NCBI GenBank assembly: GCA_964560655.1
Contig: CAZLLR010000016.1
Span: forward strand, 1-18,275
Reading direction: 5' to 3'
Origin: GCA-002772825 sp964560655
GTDB lineage: Bacteria > Patescibacteriota > Minisyncoccia > GCA-002772825
Length of the DNA stretch: 18,275 nucleotides
Shown: in pieces, positions 1 to 8,377 of the stretch
Layout: each line of letters starts with the position of its first letter
How positions within the stretch are numbered: position 1 is the first letter of the stretch
The notes under the pieces: model-generated
The model's input: only the letters and a program-made list of their open reading frames with translations
Told to the model about the DNA's origin: nothing
The model's database searches: none
Program-made: the position numbers and the translations under genes

Positions 1-2399
1 AAAATTAATTTTTTTATATTATGAGGATACATTTCAAACATATTTAAATACTTAAATTCAATAATATTATTCCCAGATGGAACAAATATTGCTTGAAAAA
101 CATAATTTGCATTTAAAATATTAGTTTGTCTTCCATTAACATAAGCCTTCCAACCAGGTAAATTATGTTCACCTAAAATAAGCCATTTATCTTTCTTATT
201 ATTAGCTTCAAGGACCCAATGACCAGGACTTTGGCCTCTAATTATTACCGATTCTCCTCGGTCAATATCAAGATTTAGGGTTTTGCTTAATTCACCCGCT
301 ATAAAATAAACTCTTGGCAACACATCTGGATTTTCAAAAATATAAATTGGCACCTTTTCTTTCCCTACTTCCGTGCTAAAAACTTTTTTTAATGGATCCT
401 TAAGCTCAAATGAAGAAAGAATATATTTAACATTCATAGCGGATAACAAATCATATACTTCCTTTTTTTCAAAACTTTCAAGCTGTTTTTTAGGTGTCTC
501 ACCCAAACTTATAAGTCTCTCCGGCTTCTTTAATCCAAACATTTCTGTATATAAGCTATTTATAATATCTGAGTACTTTTGATCAGGTAAATTCTCTTGT
601 CCTGTTATCGAGTCAACACCATAAATTAAATTAGCATTCCATAAGAGTAATTCCTTATTAACCTCTTGTCGCGTATCAGGGTCAAGCATAATATTTTTCT
701 CTCCCCATATATTTGAATAATTTTGATCTCCTGGGAAAAAACGGCTAATTCTAAATGTCCCTAAATCTTCCTCATTAGACTTGAGGAATTCAACTGTTTT
801 AGGTTCTTTAACATAATCTCTACTTGAAAAAGATTTCTGGAAATATAAATAAGGGGCATAAAGAAGAATTATATTACTTATTAAGATAAGAAGAGCGATT
901 TTTTTAAAATTCTTAAAGATAATTTTATTCTTCTGAAAAAAGATTATTAGTAAAACCGAGGATAACATAAAGACCAAAGAAACTACTAAATAATAATTAC
1001 TAAAACTAATAGTATCGAAATTATGCCAAGAGACATCTATATAAGTCGTAACTCTTTCAAAATAATAATCAAGTGATTTTTCTGGCAATCTTCCATATTG
1101 AAACTTATACAAAAATATAAAATTATTTTTTATAAAATTAAGTATACTTGTGAAGAAAAAGTGTATTATTACATTTAAAATAATAAATATAGAAAACATT
1201 AAAATCGCATAATATTTAAGAAAACTGACTATTCTCAGCCAAATTTTATCTTGTTGAATCTCTTTAAAGTTATCCAAGCCGAAGCCGGCTAATATAGATA
1301 ATACTAAGACAAAAAGGAAGCTCCATTTAAAAACATTTCTAAACATATCAAGCAGAGGAATATGTCTAAGCAAAATTAATAAAGGCGACTTAGCTACAAG
1401 AATTAAAAAAAGAAGGATAGATGCAAGTATAAAGAAGCGGACTAATTTATCTTTTTTAAATAGAAAAAACGAAGAAAAAACAAAAACGATAGATATAAAA
1501 CTACCTAAGTAGAAAAACCCACTAACACCTATCTGGGAATAATCAAAGAAAGGGTAAAATACTGTTATAATGTCGCCTGGCAGTATTCCTCCCCCACCAG
1601 CAAGCGAAGAAGACACTCCTCCTGATCTTATACTAATACCTAAGAGCCCTTTGACACTTAATATAAATGGGCTCGCTAAAAGAATACTGAGGATAGAAGC
1701 ACCCGATAGATAAAGAGTTGTTACAAATTTTCTCTTATCAATATAATCAAGCCATAAGGCAAAAGAAAAAGCACCTACCAAAAGATACACGCCGATCTCT
1801 GTTAAGCCAGAATACCAACCAATAGTTAAAGCAATTACTACTACCCAAAAATAAAAATATTGCTTCCGGCTTATTTTTAATACAGCTAAAAAGATAAGCG
1901 GATAGATAGGATAAAAGACAGTAAAAGGAACCGCTGTAAGCCAATCAATTAAAACAAAAGAAAACACGTAGGAGAGCGCTGTAAACACAGAAGAAATCTT
2001 TGATATTCCTAGGCTTCTTGCCAATAGGTAAGCAAATACTTCAGCAAATAATATATTTATAATAATCAGAGTATTATACGCAATGATATAATTAAAAAAA
2101 TAAGAAAGAATAAAGTTAAGCGGGTGCATAAGCCCAAGGCCTTGAGTTAAATAAACCGGAAAACCACTAAGATAACCCTCAAACCACCATACTATTTCAT
2201 GACTTTTCAATGCTTTTTCAAATACCGAAAACAAAGGATAGTGGGTCACATAAGCCCATCCGGAAAAAACCCTCATTCCGAACAAAAAAGGCCAGAAAAT
2301 TAGTGCGACTGGTATACTCAAAACAAGAGGTATAAAACAATACTCTTTCACATTCATAAGAATATTTTTCAATTTTTCTCTATTCTCTAAAAAATTCAT
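1..2399 (-). CDS. YfhO-family membrane protein, C-terminus cut by window edge
   Basis: An open frame runs from ATG at 2399 to the window edge with no stop, giving about 799 codons. I translated both ends and parts of the middle and the frame is continuous. The N-terminal part has a membrane segment, then an extracytoplasmic loop with the pattern GFPVYLTQGLGLMHPLNFIL, typical of YfhO proteins. Many hydrophobic helices follow. Around codon 350 is HIPLLDMFRNVFKWSF, matching the family's conserved P-x-FR region. The end has the soluble YfhO C-terminal signature PGWKAYVNG followed by a beta-rich stretch (ANYVFQAIFVPSGNN). YfhO proteins are GT-C-like membrane proteins linked to glycosylation of lipoteichoic acid or other surface polymers; the substrate here is unknown. 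The start overlaps the upstream GT-C gene by 20 bp in another frame. Met15 (ATG at 2357) is an alternative start. Neither start has a clear Shine-Dalgarno motif. Confidence 0.85.
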   Translation of the reverse strand, partial: MNFLENREKLKNILMNVKEYCFIPLVLSIPVALIFWPFLFGMRVFSGWAYVTHYPLFSVFEKALKSHEIVWWFEGYLSGFPVYLTQGLGLMHPLNFILSYFFNYIIAYNTLIIINILFAEVFAYLLARSLGISKISSVFTALSYVFSFVLIDWLTAVPFTVFYPIYPLIFLAVLKISRKQYFYFWVVVIALTIGWYSGLTEIGVYLLVGAFSFALWLDYIDKRKFVTTLYLSGASILSILLASPFILSVKGLLGISIRSGGVSSSLAGGGGILPGDIITVFYPFFDYSQIGVSGFFYLGSFISIVFVFSSFFLFKKDKLVRFFILASILLFLILVAKSPLLILLRHIPLLDMFRNVFKWSFLFVLVLSILAGFGLDNFKEIQQDKIWLRIVSFLKYYAILMFSIFIILNVIIHFFFTSILNFIKNNFIFLYKFQYGRLPEKSLDYYFERVTTYIDVSWHNFDTISFSNYYLVVSLVFMLSSVLLIIFFQKNKIIFKNFKKIALLILISNIILLYAPYLYFQKSFSSRDYVKEPKTVEFLKSNEEDLGTFRISRFFPGDQNYSNIWGEKNIMLDPDTRQEVNKELLLWNANLIYGVDSITGQENLPDQKYSDIINSLYTEMFGLKKPERLISLGETPKKQLESFEKKEVYDLLSAMNVKYILSSFELKDPLKKVFSTEVGKEKVPIYIFENPDVLPRVYFIAGELSKTLNLDIDRGESVIIRGQSPGHWVLEANNKKDKWLILGEHNLPGWKAYVNGRQTNILNANYVFQAIFVPSGNNIIEFKYLNMFEMYPHNIKKLI

Positions 2400-4134
2400 A
2401 ATCAATATTAATATTTTTCAATAAAATACCGACATCTTTCTCCTGCTTATTATCTTCAGTTATCATAATAGGTAAAAATTGATACTCTGAATAATTCTTC
2501 AACTTTTCTAAGTCATCAACTAAATCTTTAGGGTCTTGAAAGGATAAAATTGGCATACCAGAATAATATTCTAAAACTGGGCTAGCTTGAGGATAGCGAT
2601 ATGTACTACCTGAATCCATTCTAAAGACTACCGCATCTTGGCCTTTCGCAATATCCTTTAGATCTTGTCCGAGTCTTATAATATCTTCACTTACAGCATT
2701 ATTCGGCCATTCTCTAATATACGCATATGTTCTATCTGTCTGCTTATACCACAATAAACTGACTAAGATTAAAAGTACCACTCCTCCCACTTGGAGGCTC
2801 AGCCTCCAAGTGGCCCATTTTCTTATATCTTTAAAAATAAGAAAAACTAAAACTGTTGATGATGCGAGGAGTAACGATATAAAGGGAGCTATCTGTCTCG
2901 CCTGATAAGGGAAATATCCTGAAGAAACTAAAATAAAAGGATAGGCAAACCCAGAAAACATGAGAAGTAATAAAATCTCATTTCTCGGAAAATGATATTT
3001 ATCTTCAATTATTCTCTTCTTCAAGAAGACAAAGACAGAAAATAATACAATGGTTATAGGTACGATAAATCGCACGCGCAAATCAGCTAAGTAAACCCAA
3101 GGAGAAAATACTGCCCGTATATGCTTCTCCAATACACCTGAGCCCGGCCCAGTATTCGCACGAGCTCGGAAAGAACCATAGATATCAAGCAATGCGTCAT
3201 GCAACCCTAAGTACCATATATTCTGTAAAAGTTGTACTAAGAAAGCTGCGACTGGCGCCAAAGCGAAAACAAGCCATTTTTTCCACAGAAGCTTTCTTGT
3301 CATCATAATATCAAGTCCTACAATCCAGACGAAAATAAAGAAAGTGGAATCATAAGAAGAACTCGCCAAGGCAAAATATAGGAACCAAATAAGTATATCT
3401 ACTACACGTATCCCCGTTCGTAAACCTTGATCCTCAAGATACACTCGCTCATTCCCAACGATTCGCTCATTCTGTCCTCGGCAAAAAAGTTTTTTGTTTA
3501 AAAAATTATAACAAAAAACACCAAACTTTTTTACCTGTGGACGACCTTGAAAATCAAATTTACTCACAGCAACGATACTCAAGAAAATTATTAAAAATCT
3601 AAAGAGATCATCTATAGGCTGATTCGCTAAAGAATCCGCTATACCTAGAAACATCGTTGACCCTGCATAATACAAAACAGCTAGGAATGCTATCATCCGC
3701 GTGGAAAGAAGAGAAAAAGCCGCATACATCAAAGAAAGCCCTGTGAGTGATATAAGTATCGCCAACCATCTAAACCAAAATCTTTCTGAAAATCCGACCT
3801 TCATCAGGGTCGCATATGGTAAAAGATACCCCGCAGGATAATGAGTGTAGTAAAGCCTGTTTCCAACAAGCTCGCCTGTCCTTATACCATGAGCGTGTTG
3901 GCGCAAGTCTGGCTCGTCTATATAACGCACTACTTTTGAATAGCCTGTTGGTAAGAAAAGGAATTTACTATGTATAAAGCCGTCTTCTACCCAATGCTTG
4001 GAACTCATCATCGTCTGAGCCGAGCCAAAACCCCAATCATCCCAGGAATTCTCCGGTATAGCTTTTATCCCAAGATAACCTCCAAGGATTAAAATTAATA
4101 TTATAAATAAAAGATGTTTCTTTATTACTTGCAT
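2380..4134 (-). CDS. GT-C-type polytopic membrane glycosyltransferase-like protein
   Basis: A 584-residue protein with an N-terminal transmembrane helix (about 7-25), an acidic first loop containing WDDWGF (D32, D33), and many later hydrophobic helices. This is the layout of GT-C transferases of the PMT/ArnT type, where acidic residues in the first outer loop take part in catalysis with a lipid-phosphate sugar donor. The THYPAGYLLPYA stretch (97-108) also fits this superfamily. Activity and substrate are not shown by sequence. Two oddities interrupt the gene in frame: residues about 197-243 are a hydrophilic insertion between membrane segments encoded by repeat-like DNA (3402-3540), and residues 441-450 are encoded by a perfect 27-bp palindrome (2787-2813). 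The start codon overlaps the preceding gene's stop as TAATG, which suggests translational coupling. The 3' end overlaps the YfhO gene by 20 bp. Confidence 0.75.
   Translation of the reverse strand: MQVIKKHLLFIILILILGGYLGIKAIPENSWDDWGFGSAQTMMSSKHWVEDGFIHSKFLFLPTGYSKVVRYIDEPDLRQHAHGIRTGELVGNRLYYTHYPAGYLLPYATLMKVGFSERFWFRWLAILISLTGLSLMYAAFSLLSTRMIAFLAVLYYAGSTMFLGIADSLANQPIDDLFRFLIIFLSIVAVSKFDFQGRPQVKKFGVFCYNFLNKKLFCRGQNERIVGNERVYLEDQGLRTGIRVVDILIWFLYFALASSSYDSTFFIFVWIVGLDIMMTRKLLWKKWLVFALAPVAAFLVQLLQNIWYLGLHDALLDIYGSFRARANTGPGSGVLEKHIRAVFSPWVYLADLRVRFIVPITIVLFSVFVFLKKRIIEDKYHFPRNEILLLLMFSGFAYPFILVSSGYFPYQARQIAPFISLLLASSTVLVFLIFKDIRKWATWRLSLQVGGVVLLILVSLLWYKQTDRTYAYIREWPNNAVSEDIIRLGQDLKDIAKGQDAVVFRMDSGSTYRYPQASPVLEYYSGMPILSFQDPKDLVDDLEKLKNYSEYQFLPIMITEDNKQEKDVGILLKNINIDYEFFRE
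2787..2813. repeat. Perfect 27-bp palindrome inside a coding gene
   Basis: CCACTTGGAGGCT, one base (C), then the exact complement AGCCTCCAAGTGG: 13-bp arms with a 1-nt centre. It lies inside the GT-C gene at residues 441-450 without breaking the frame; 27 is a multiple of three. The arms are GC-richer than the surrounding sequence. It has the same geometry (13+1+13) as the palindrome at 17887-17913. Confidence 0.9.
3402..3540. repeat. Putative repeat-element insertion within the GT-C gene
   Basis: This stretch differs from the flanking membrane-helix coding DNA. It holds an inverted repeat with arms GTTTTTTGTT (3489-3498) and AACAAAAAAC (3510-3519), flanked by A6 and T6 runs. It also has a direct repeat of TCGCTCATTC at 3445-3454 and 3463-3472 (18-bp period), and a small inverted repeat CTTGA/TCAAG near 3426-3438. 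It encodes a hydrophilic segment (residues about 197-243) between two hydrophobic helices. The boundaries are estimates, and multi-copy status cannot be tested from this window. Confidence 0.5.
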
Positions 4135-5225
4135 TATATATTATCAATATTATCAATTAACGCGATAAACTGACTTGCACATTTTTTCCATGAGAAATTA
4201 AGCACCCTAGTATCCCCCATCTCCACCAAGTCACTCATAAGATTATCGTCAAAAGCGAGTTTTTCCATAACCCTTGAAATCTCTTTCGGCTTCTTAGGGT
4301 CAACTAATAGAGCTGCCCCGCCTGCTACCTCAGAGAGAGAGCTACTATTTGAAGTGATGACCGATAAGCCACAATCCATAGCTTCAAGGACGGGCATCCC
4401 AAAGCCTTCTACTAAGCTAGGAAATACCAACGCCCTAGCGTTCTTATAAAGATAAGATAATTGACTATCCTTAACAAATCCAAGAAAAATCACTTCATCT
4501 CCTAAATCGTGCTCTTTAACAAAATTCTGCACTTCCCCGTAATAAGCCCCTCTTCCTTTCCCTGCTATGACAAGCTTAAAGTCAGACTTACTTTCTATCT
4601 TAAATTCATAAAATCCTTTTACGATATTTAAAAGATTTTTCCTTTCCTTAATTACCCCGACGTAAAGAAAAAAGTTTAAAGGCACGTCAACTCTCTCAGA
4701 CGACAAAGTGCAAATGTTACTAAAGCCAGGATATATAACCTTAATCTTTTCCTCTGATATATTAAATAGTTTTATAACATCTTTCTTTGTTGCTTCTGAT
4801 ATAGACACTACCTTATCGGCACGCCTTAGAGAAAATCTGTTCATCTTGTATAGTAGAAAATTATTAATTTCCTCTTTTACCCCTTTTGGCTTAAAGTAAA
4901 GATAAGCAAAATCTAAAGCAATAACAATAGATTTCTTAGGTCGGAAAAATAGAGGCATTACTGGCGTATTAAATATATAAATATCTGCACGTGGTGCAAG
5001 AAACAAGCCTATATCTCTCCACCACCTACCAAAGCCGAGAATTTCAACCTTCCAATTAAATCCTGAGAATTGGGGTAAATCACTAGGCTTCTTTTTAAGG
5101 TAAACTATATATTCATTTTTACTATCATTCTCAATAAGAGCTTTTGTAAGATCAAATATATAGCGACCTAAGCCGGCCGGCTTCCCTTCTCCATATGGAT
5201 GTAAAATTATCCCAATCTTTGCCAT
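4134..5225 (-). CDS. GT4-family glycosyltransferase
   Basis: A 363-residue cytosolic GT-B fold transferase. The N-terminal acceptor half starts MAKIGIILHPYGEGKPAGLGRY, with the glycine-rich loop typical of GT4 enzymes. The donor half has GVIKERKNL (near 190), VIAGKGRG, then the canonical E-x7-E motif in EGFGMPVLEAM, followed by SEVAGGAALLVDP, which is common in mannosyl/rhamnosyl GT4 enzymes. It probably transfers a hexose from an NDP-sugar to a lipid-linked or surface glycan acceptor; specificity cannot be read from sequence. It lies 3 bp after the methyltransferase gene and its stop overlaps the next start (TAATG), so it looks co-translated in the glycan operon. The length is normal for the family. 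Confidence 0.88.
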   Translation of the reverse strand: MAKIGIILHPYGEGKPAGLGRYIFDLTKALIENDSKNEYIVYLKKKPSDLPQFSGFNWKVEILGFGRWWRDIGLFLAPRADIYIFNTPVMPLFFRPKKSIVIALDFAYLYFKPKGVKEEINNFLLYKMNRFSLRRADKVVSISEATKKDVIKLFNISEEKIKVIYPGFSNICTLSSERVDVPLNFFLYVGVIKERKNLLNIVKGFYEFKIESKSDFKLVIAGKGRGAYYGEVQNFVKEHDLGDEVIFLGFVKDSQLSYLYKNARALVFPSLVEGFGMPVLEAMDCGLSVITSNSSSLSEVAGGAALLVDPKKPKEISRVMEKLAFDDNLMSDLVEMGDTRVLNFSWKKCASQFIALIDNIDNI

Positions 5226-5228
5226 ATA

Positions 5229-5840
5229 TTATTTCTTAATTTCTAGCTCCCAAATTAATAATTTTACCGGTAAAATCAAGGAAATATATTGATCATAAAA
5301 TTTTGGATATTTATATATTAACTTTTTAAACATCCTTATCAGAAGGTCATCCGAGTCTTGTGGCCACCCATACCATAATCCTATTTTTTCAAATTTCCGA
5401 TCTGTATATCCATAAGCAGAAAGTGAACCTCCTTTTTCAGTAAAATAGTCCAAAGAGTTCGCAGTAAAAAAGTGTTTATGGGTCGGATCAGTGAAAGCAT
5501 CTGTAGAACGAAAATATGGCACCGCTATGACAACTCTTGAGCCATCCTTACCAATACGCCAAACTTCATTCATAAAGTCGACTACATTGCCCACGTGTTC
5601 TAGTACATTATGAGCAAAGATTAGATCAATACTTTCACTCTCGAAAGACCAAGGGGTAGCGTCCAAGTCGCACACCACATCAACTGCCGGCATCTTAAGC
5701 ATATCCACTCCAAGGGCCCCTTTGATCTTAGAGTTTCCGCACCCCAAGTGCAATACTTTTTTACCACCAAAGATATCTTCTTTGACAATACCGTCTTTTG
5801 TATAGATTTTTAAAGCAAAACTATCTTTCATAATTATCAT
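5229..5840 (-). CDS. Class I SAM-dependent methyltransferase
   Basis: A 203-residue protein with a Rossmann methyltransferase core. Motif I is VLHLGCGNSK (near residues 29-38), an acidic end of strand 2 occurs in GVDML, DLDATPWSFESESIDLIFAHNVLEHV covers motifs II/III, and a motif IV-like region is VVIAVPYF. It resembles Methyltransf_11-type enzymes found in polysaccharide loci, where they methylate sugars or cap glycan chains; that role here is inferred from context only. The start is ATG at 5840, one base after the stop of the upstream GT4 gene; Met4 (ATG at 5831) is equally possible. It is followed by a GT4 gene after 3 bp. Confidence 0.8.
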   Translation of the reverse strand: MIIMKDSFALKIYTKDGIVKEDIFGGKKVLHLGCGNSKIKGALGVDMLKMPAVDVVCDLDATPWSFESESIDLIFAHNVLEHVGNVVDFMNEVWRIGKDGSRVVIAVPYFRSTDAFTDPTHKHFFTANSLDYFTEKGGSLSAYGYTDRKFEKIGLWYGWPQDSDDLLIRMFKKLIYKYPKFYDQYISLILPVKLLIWELEIKK

Positions 5841-5841
5841 T

Positions 5842-7002
5842 TTATATCTTCTCTATATTCATCTTAATAAACTGTATTATATTCTCTGCTCTTTTATCCC
5901 AAGTATAATCTTTTGAGTCACTATATGCTCTTTTTGCTATTAAATCAGCTTTTTCTTGATTCTCCAAGGCAAGTTTTATCTTATCTGCCAGCTTCTCTGA
6001 GTCATCTGGCTCTACTAAGAAAGAATTCTCATCGCTTAACACATCTAAGAAAGAAGATATATTCGGGGCGATAATTGGCCTTCCAGACGCCATATATTCG
6101 AAAAGCTTCAACGGTGAAGTGTAATACTTAGACATATCATTTTTATTAGTACCAGTTAAGACAAGAGTATCCGAAGCCTTGAGCCAAAGAGGTATCTCAC
6201 CATATGGCTTTAGCCCTACAAAATTAACATTATAAGACAAGTCATTAGGTGGAGAATAATATTCTTTATCCTTCTTTAGATCTCCTACTATATAGATAAG
6301 ATTGTCATCATCTAAGAAATGAGCAGACTCTACCAAGGACCCAACTCCTTTCCACTTGAGTAAACTCCCCGTATATACGATAATCTTTTTATCTGTCGGC
6401 AAGCCCAACTCCTTTCTAGCCTCATATTTACTAATGTCTATATCAAAGATCCTCAAGTCAACACCGTCTGGTGAATAAGATATCTTATCAGAAGGGATAT
6501 TAAATTCTTCTACCAAGAGGTCTTTATAATACTTGGTGATGACAATAAGGCCTCTTATCTTTTTAATAGCTTTCTTATATAAGTTGATATTCGATGGCTT
6601 GATATGAGTCTCCCAAAACAGGCGACTACTTATAAACTTAGCTAAAGATAAAATAATTTCTCCTCTAGTGTAGACGATGTAATCTTTCTTCTTAAAGAGT
6701 AGATAGAAGAAAACTGATATTGAAAAAACTATCGTAGTAAGAATAAAAGTAAAAGGAATATTGATAAAAAGCATATCCAATGCAGGAAGCTTCTTAATCT
6801 TAAATATCGGCTTGACCCCATAGTAAGAAAACGGATCTCCTTTAATGGGGTTACGACGCCTTGGTAAGATGAGGGTAACTTCTGTACCTGCCTTGGCAAA
6901 TGCTTCGCACATCTTCATTATCTGTATACCATGCGCTTTCTCAGTGGGAATACGCGCATTAGCAACATAAAATATCTTAAGTTTTTTATTAAGAATTTTC
7001 AT
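5842..7002 (-). CDS. GT4-family glycosyltransferase (SPLKLFEYM subgroup)
   Basis: A 386-residue GT-B fold protein. The N-terminus has YVANARIPTEKAHGIQIMKM, the acceptor-side loop of GT4 enzymes. The middle contains a hydrophobic patch (LFINIPFTFILTTIVFSISVFFYLLF) that may contact the membrane. The donor half has VYTGSLLKWKGV and YYTSPLKLFEYMASGRPIIAPN. In the latter, the first glutamate of the usual E-x7-E motif is replaced by tyrosine; only the second glutamate remains, a variant seen in the SPLK-type GT4 subgroup. Its start overlaps the upstream GT-C gene by 14 bp and its stop is one base from the next start. Donor and acceptor are unknown. Confidence 0.87.
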   Translation of the reverse strand: MKILNKKLKIFYVANARIPTEKAHGIQIMKMCEAFAKAGTEVTLILPRRRNPIKGDPFSYYGVKPIFKIKKLPALDMLFINIPFTFILTTIVFSISVFFYLLFKKKDYIVYTRGEIILSLAKFISSRLFWETHIKPSNINLYKKAIKKIRGLIVITKYYKDLLVEEFNIPSDKISYSPDGVDLRIFDIDISKYEARKELGLPTDKKIIVYTGSLLKWKGVGSLVESAHFLDDDNLIYIVGDLKKDKEYYSPPNDLSYNVNFVGLKPYGEIPLWLKASDTLVLTGTNKNDMSKYYTSPLKLFEYMASGRPIIAPNISSFLDVLSDENSFLVEPDDSEKLADKIKLALENQEKADLIAKRAYSDSKDYTWDKRAENIIQFIKMNIEKI

Positions 7003-8377
7003 TTAAAATGTTAAAACGTCTTTTTATAAAATGCCATATATCGAGCACCGCAAGAAGTGAAAAGATTATCAGAAATGCCTCTATCGGTACCCTAAACCTA
7101 GCATTACCCTCAAACCCCACAATCATGGGGAAATATAAAATAGACAATATTACAAAAGCACCTATATGAAAATTGCGCTTCAAGTAATGAAGTGCCCAAA
7201 GAGCCCCAAGTCCAGACTTGGTAGCGACGATCAAATAACTTAAAAGAAAAAAGATGGTAAACAATACCCCAGAGCTAAAGACCGACGGCCATAACCCTCT
7301 AAAGTCAAAAGAGAAAAACTTCTGAGCTATATATACATTGGGAAGTTTTAGGTTAAATGCTTCTCTGGCCGTAAGGATAAAATCATTATTTAAGAAATAT
7401 ATTGGTATAGATGAAAGGTGAAAAAATATATAGCTTAAAGGATCTGACAAAATCTCCCTCTTGGCTATCTTTGAAAGCTCCGTCGAAGCCTCTATATTGT
7501 ACATAGCGTCTTTACCGTATTCACCTTCAATATATTCTAAAACTTCTCTGTGTTTCTCATCTCTTGAGACTCCATCTTTATAAGCCTGCCAAGGAGCTAA
7601 GTAGCTTACATACATATGGTACCTCCCCACCGACGATAAGAATGGTTCCCCAAAGTGAATCTCATTTCTCACAAGCCACGGAGACAAGATAAATATAAAA
7701 GACACGAGCATAAACGCTGATACAAATAATCTCTTTTTTATATTTTCTCTAAAGAAAATTAATCCGATAAAAACCGGAATCACTATAAAAAATTGCGTGA
7801 TAGGACGCACGAGAACAGAGAGACCAAGCATGCTTCCCACCAAAATAGCATTCTTAGTGTTAAAATTATCTTCTCTTGTAATCATCTTAAGGAAAAATAA
7901 AACAAAAAGGCTAAAGAAAAATACGAAAAGAATGTCAGCCATTATCATATTTGAAAGATAAAGTTTATATGGAAGCAAAGTGAAAATCAGCCCTGATGCA
8001 AAGGCGATCTTGACCCGCCGAGTTATCAAGATAGCTATATCAAACACGACAACGGCCGTAATAACGCTTATAAGGAGGTTGAGCAGAGTCGCTAATATAA
8101 AGCCACCCGTAAGCACATAACTAAAACTTAGAAATAAAGGGAATATTGGAGTTCTCGCCGGATTCGGAATATATGGCGCCGAGTCTGAGAAAGAAAAAGA
8201 ATGATGTTCTACTAAGTTTATAGCTATCCGACCATATTCAGCTTGGTCTGTCCCTTGAGTTAAGGGGTTAAAGAATTCTCCGCCACGTGAAGAATAAAGA
8301 TAAAAAAACATCGACAGATTAACGAGAATTGCTATAGAAAATAGTATTAGTTTTATTTTTTTATTCTTTAAAAACAT
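6989..8377 (-). CDS. PMT/ArnT-like (GT-C) membrane glycosyltransferase
   Basis: A 462-residue polytopic membrane protein. After an N-terminal helix (about 8-28) comes an outer loop with GTDQAEYGRIAINLVEHHSF (D44, E47), which matches the PMT_2/GT39-like pattern in which acidic loop residues support transfer from polyprenyl-phosphate sugars. PARTPIFPLFLSF and LLPYKLYLSNMIMADILFVFFF follow, again typical of this superfamily, then further helices and a basic C-terminus (KRRFNILNENS). It probably moves a lipid-linked sugar onto a glycan, lipid or protein at the outer membrane face; the substrate is not identifiable. It overlaps the upstream GT4 gene by 17 bp and the downstream one by 14 bp, with no visible Shine-Dalgarno motif. 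Confidence 0.82.
   Translation of the reverse strand: MFLKNKKIKLILFSIAILVNLSMFFYLYSSRGGEFFNPLTQGTDQAEYGRIAINLVEHHSFSFSDSAPYIPNPARTPIFPLFLSFSYVLTGGFILATLLNLLISVITAVVVFDIAILITRRVKIAFASGLIFTLLPYKLYLSNMIMADILFVFFFSLFVLFFLKMITREDNFNTKNAILVGSMLGLSVLVRPITQFFIVIPVFIGLIFFRENIKKRLFVSAFMLVSFIFILSPWLVRNEIHFGEPFLSSVGRYHMYVSYLAPWQAYKDGVSRDEKHREVLEYIEGEYGKDAMYNIEASTELSKIAKREILSDPLSYIFFHLSSIPIYFLNNDFILTAREAFNLKLPNVYIAQKFFSFDFRGLWPSVFSSGVLFTIFFLLSYLIVATKSGLGALWALHYLKRNFHIGAFVILSILYFPMIVGFEGNARFRVPIEAFLIIFSLLAVLDIWHFIKRRFNILNENS

Noticed and set aside
373..582. Small plus-strand open frame
   Set aside because: It lies wholly inside the continuous YfhO coding frame on the other strand and shows no recognisable protein pattern.
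1747..1944. 65-codon minus-strand open frame
   Set aside because: It is another frame of the YfhO gene, whose own frame has family motifs on both sides of this region.
3445..3472. CRISPR-like repeat
   Set aside because: Only two 10-bp copies with an 8-bp spacer inside a coding frame; no array or cas gene.
3505..3510. TATAAT on the minus strand inside the GT-C insertion
   Set aside because: No -35 box at proper spacing and no gene start follows; A/T-rich loops give this motif by chance.
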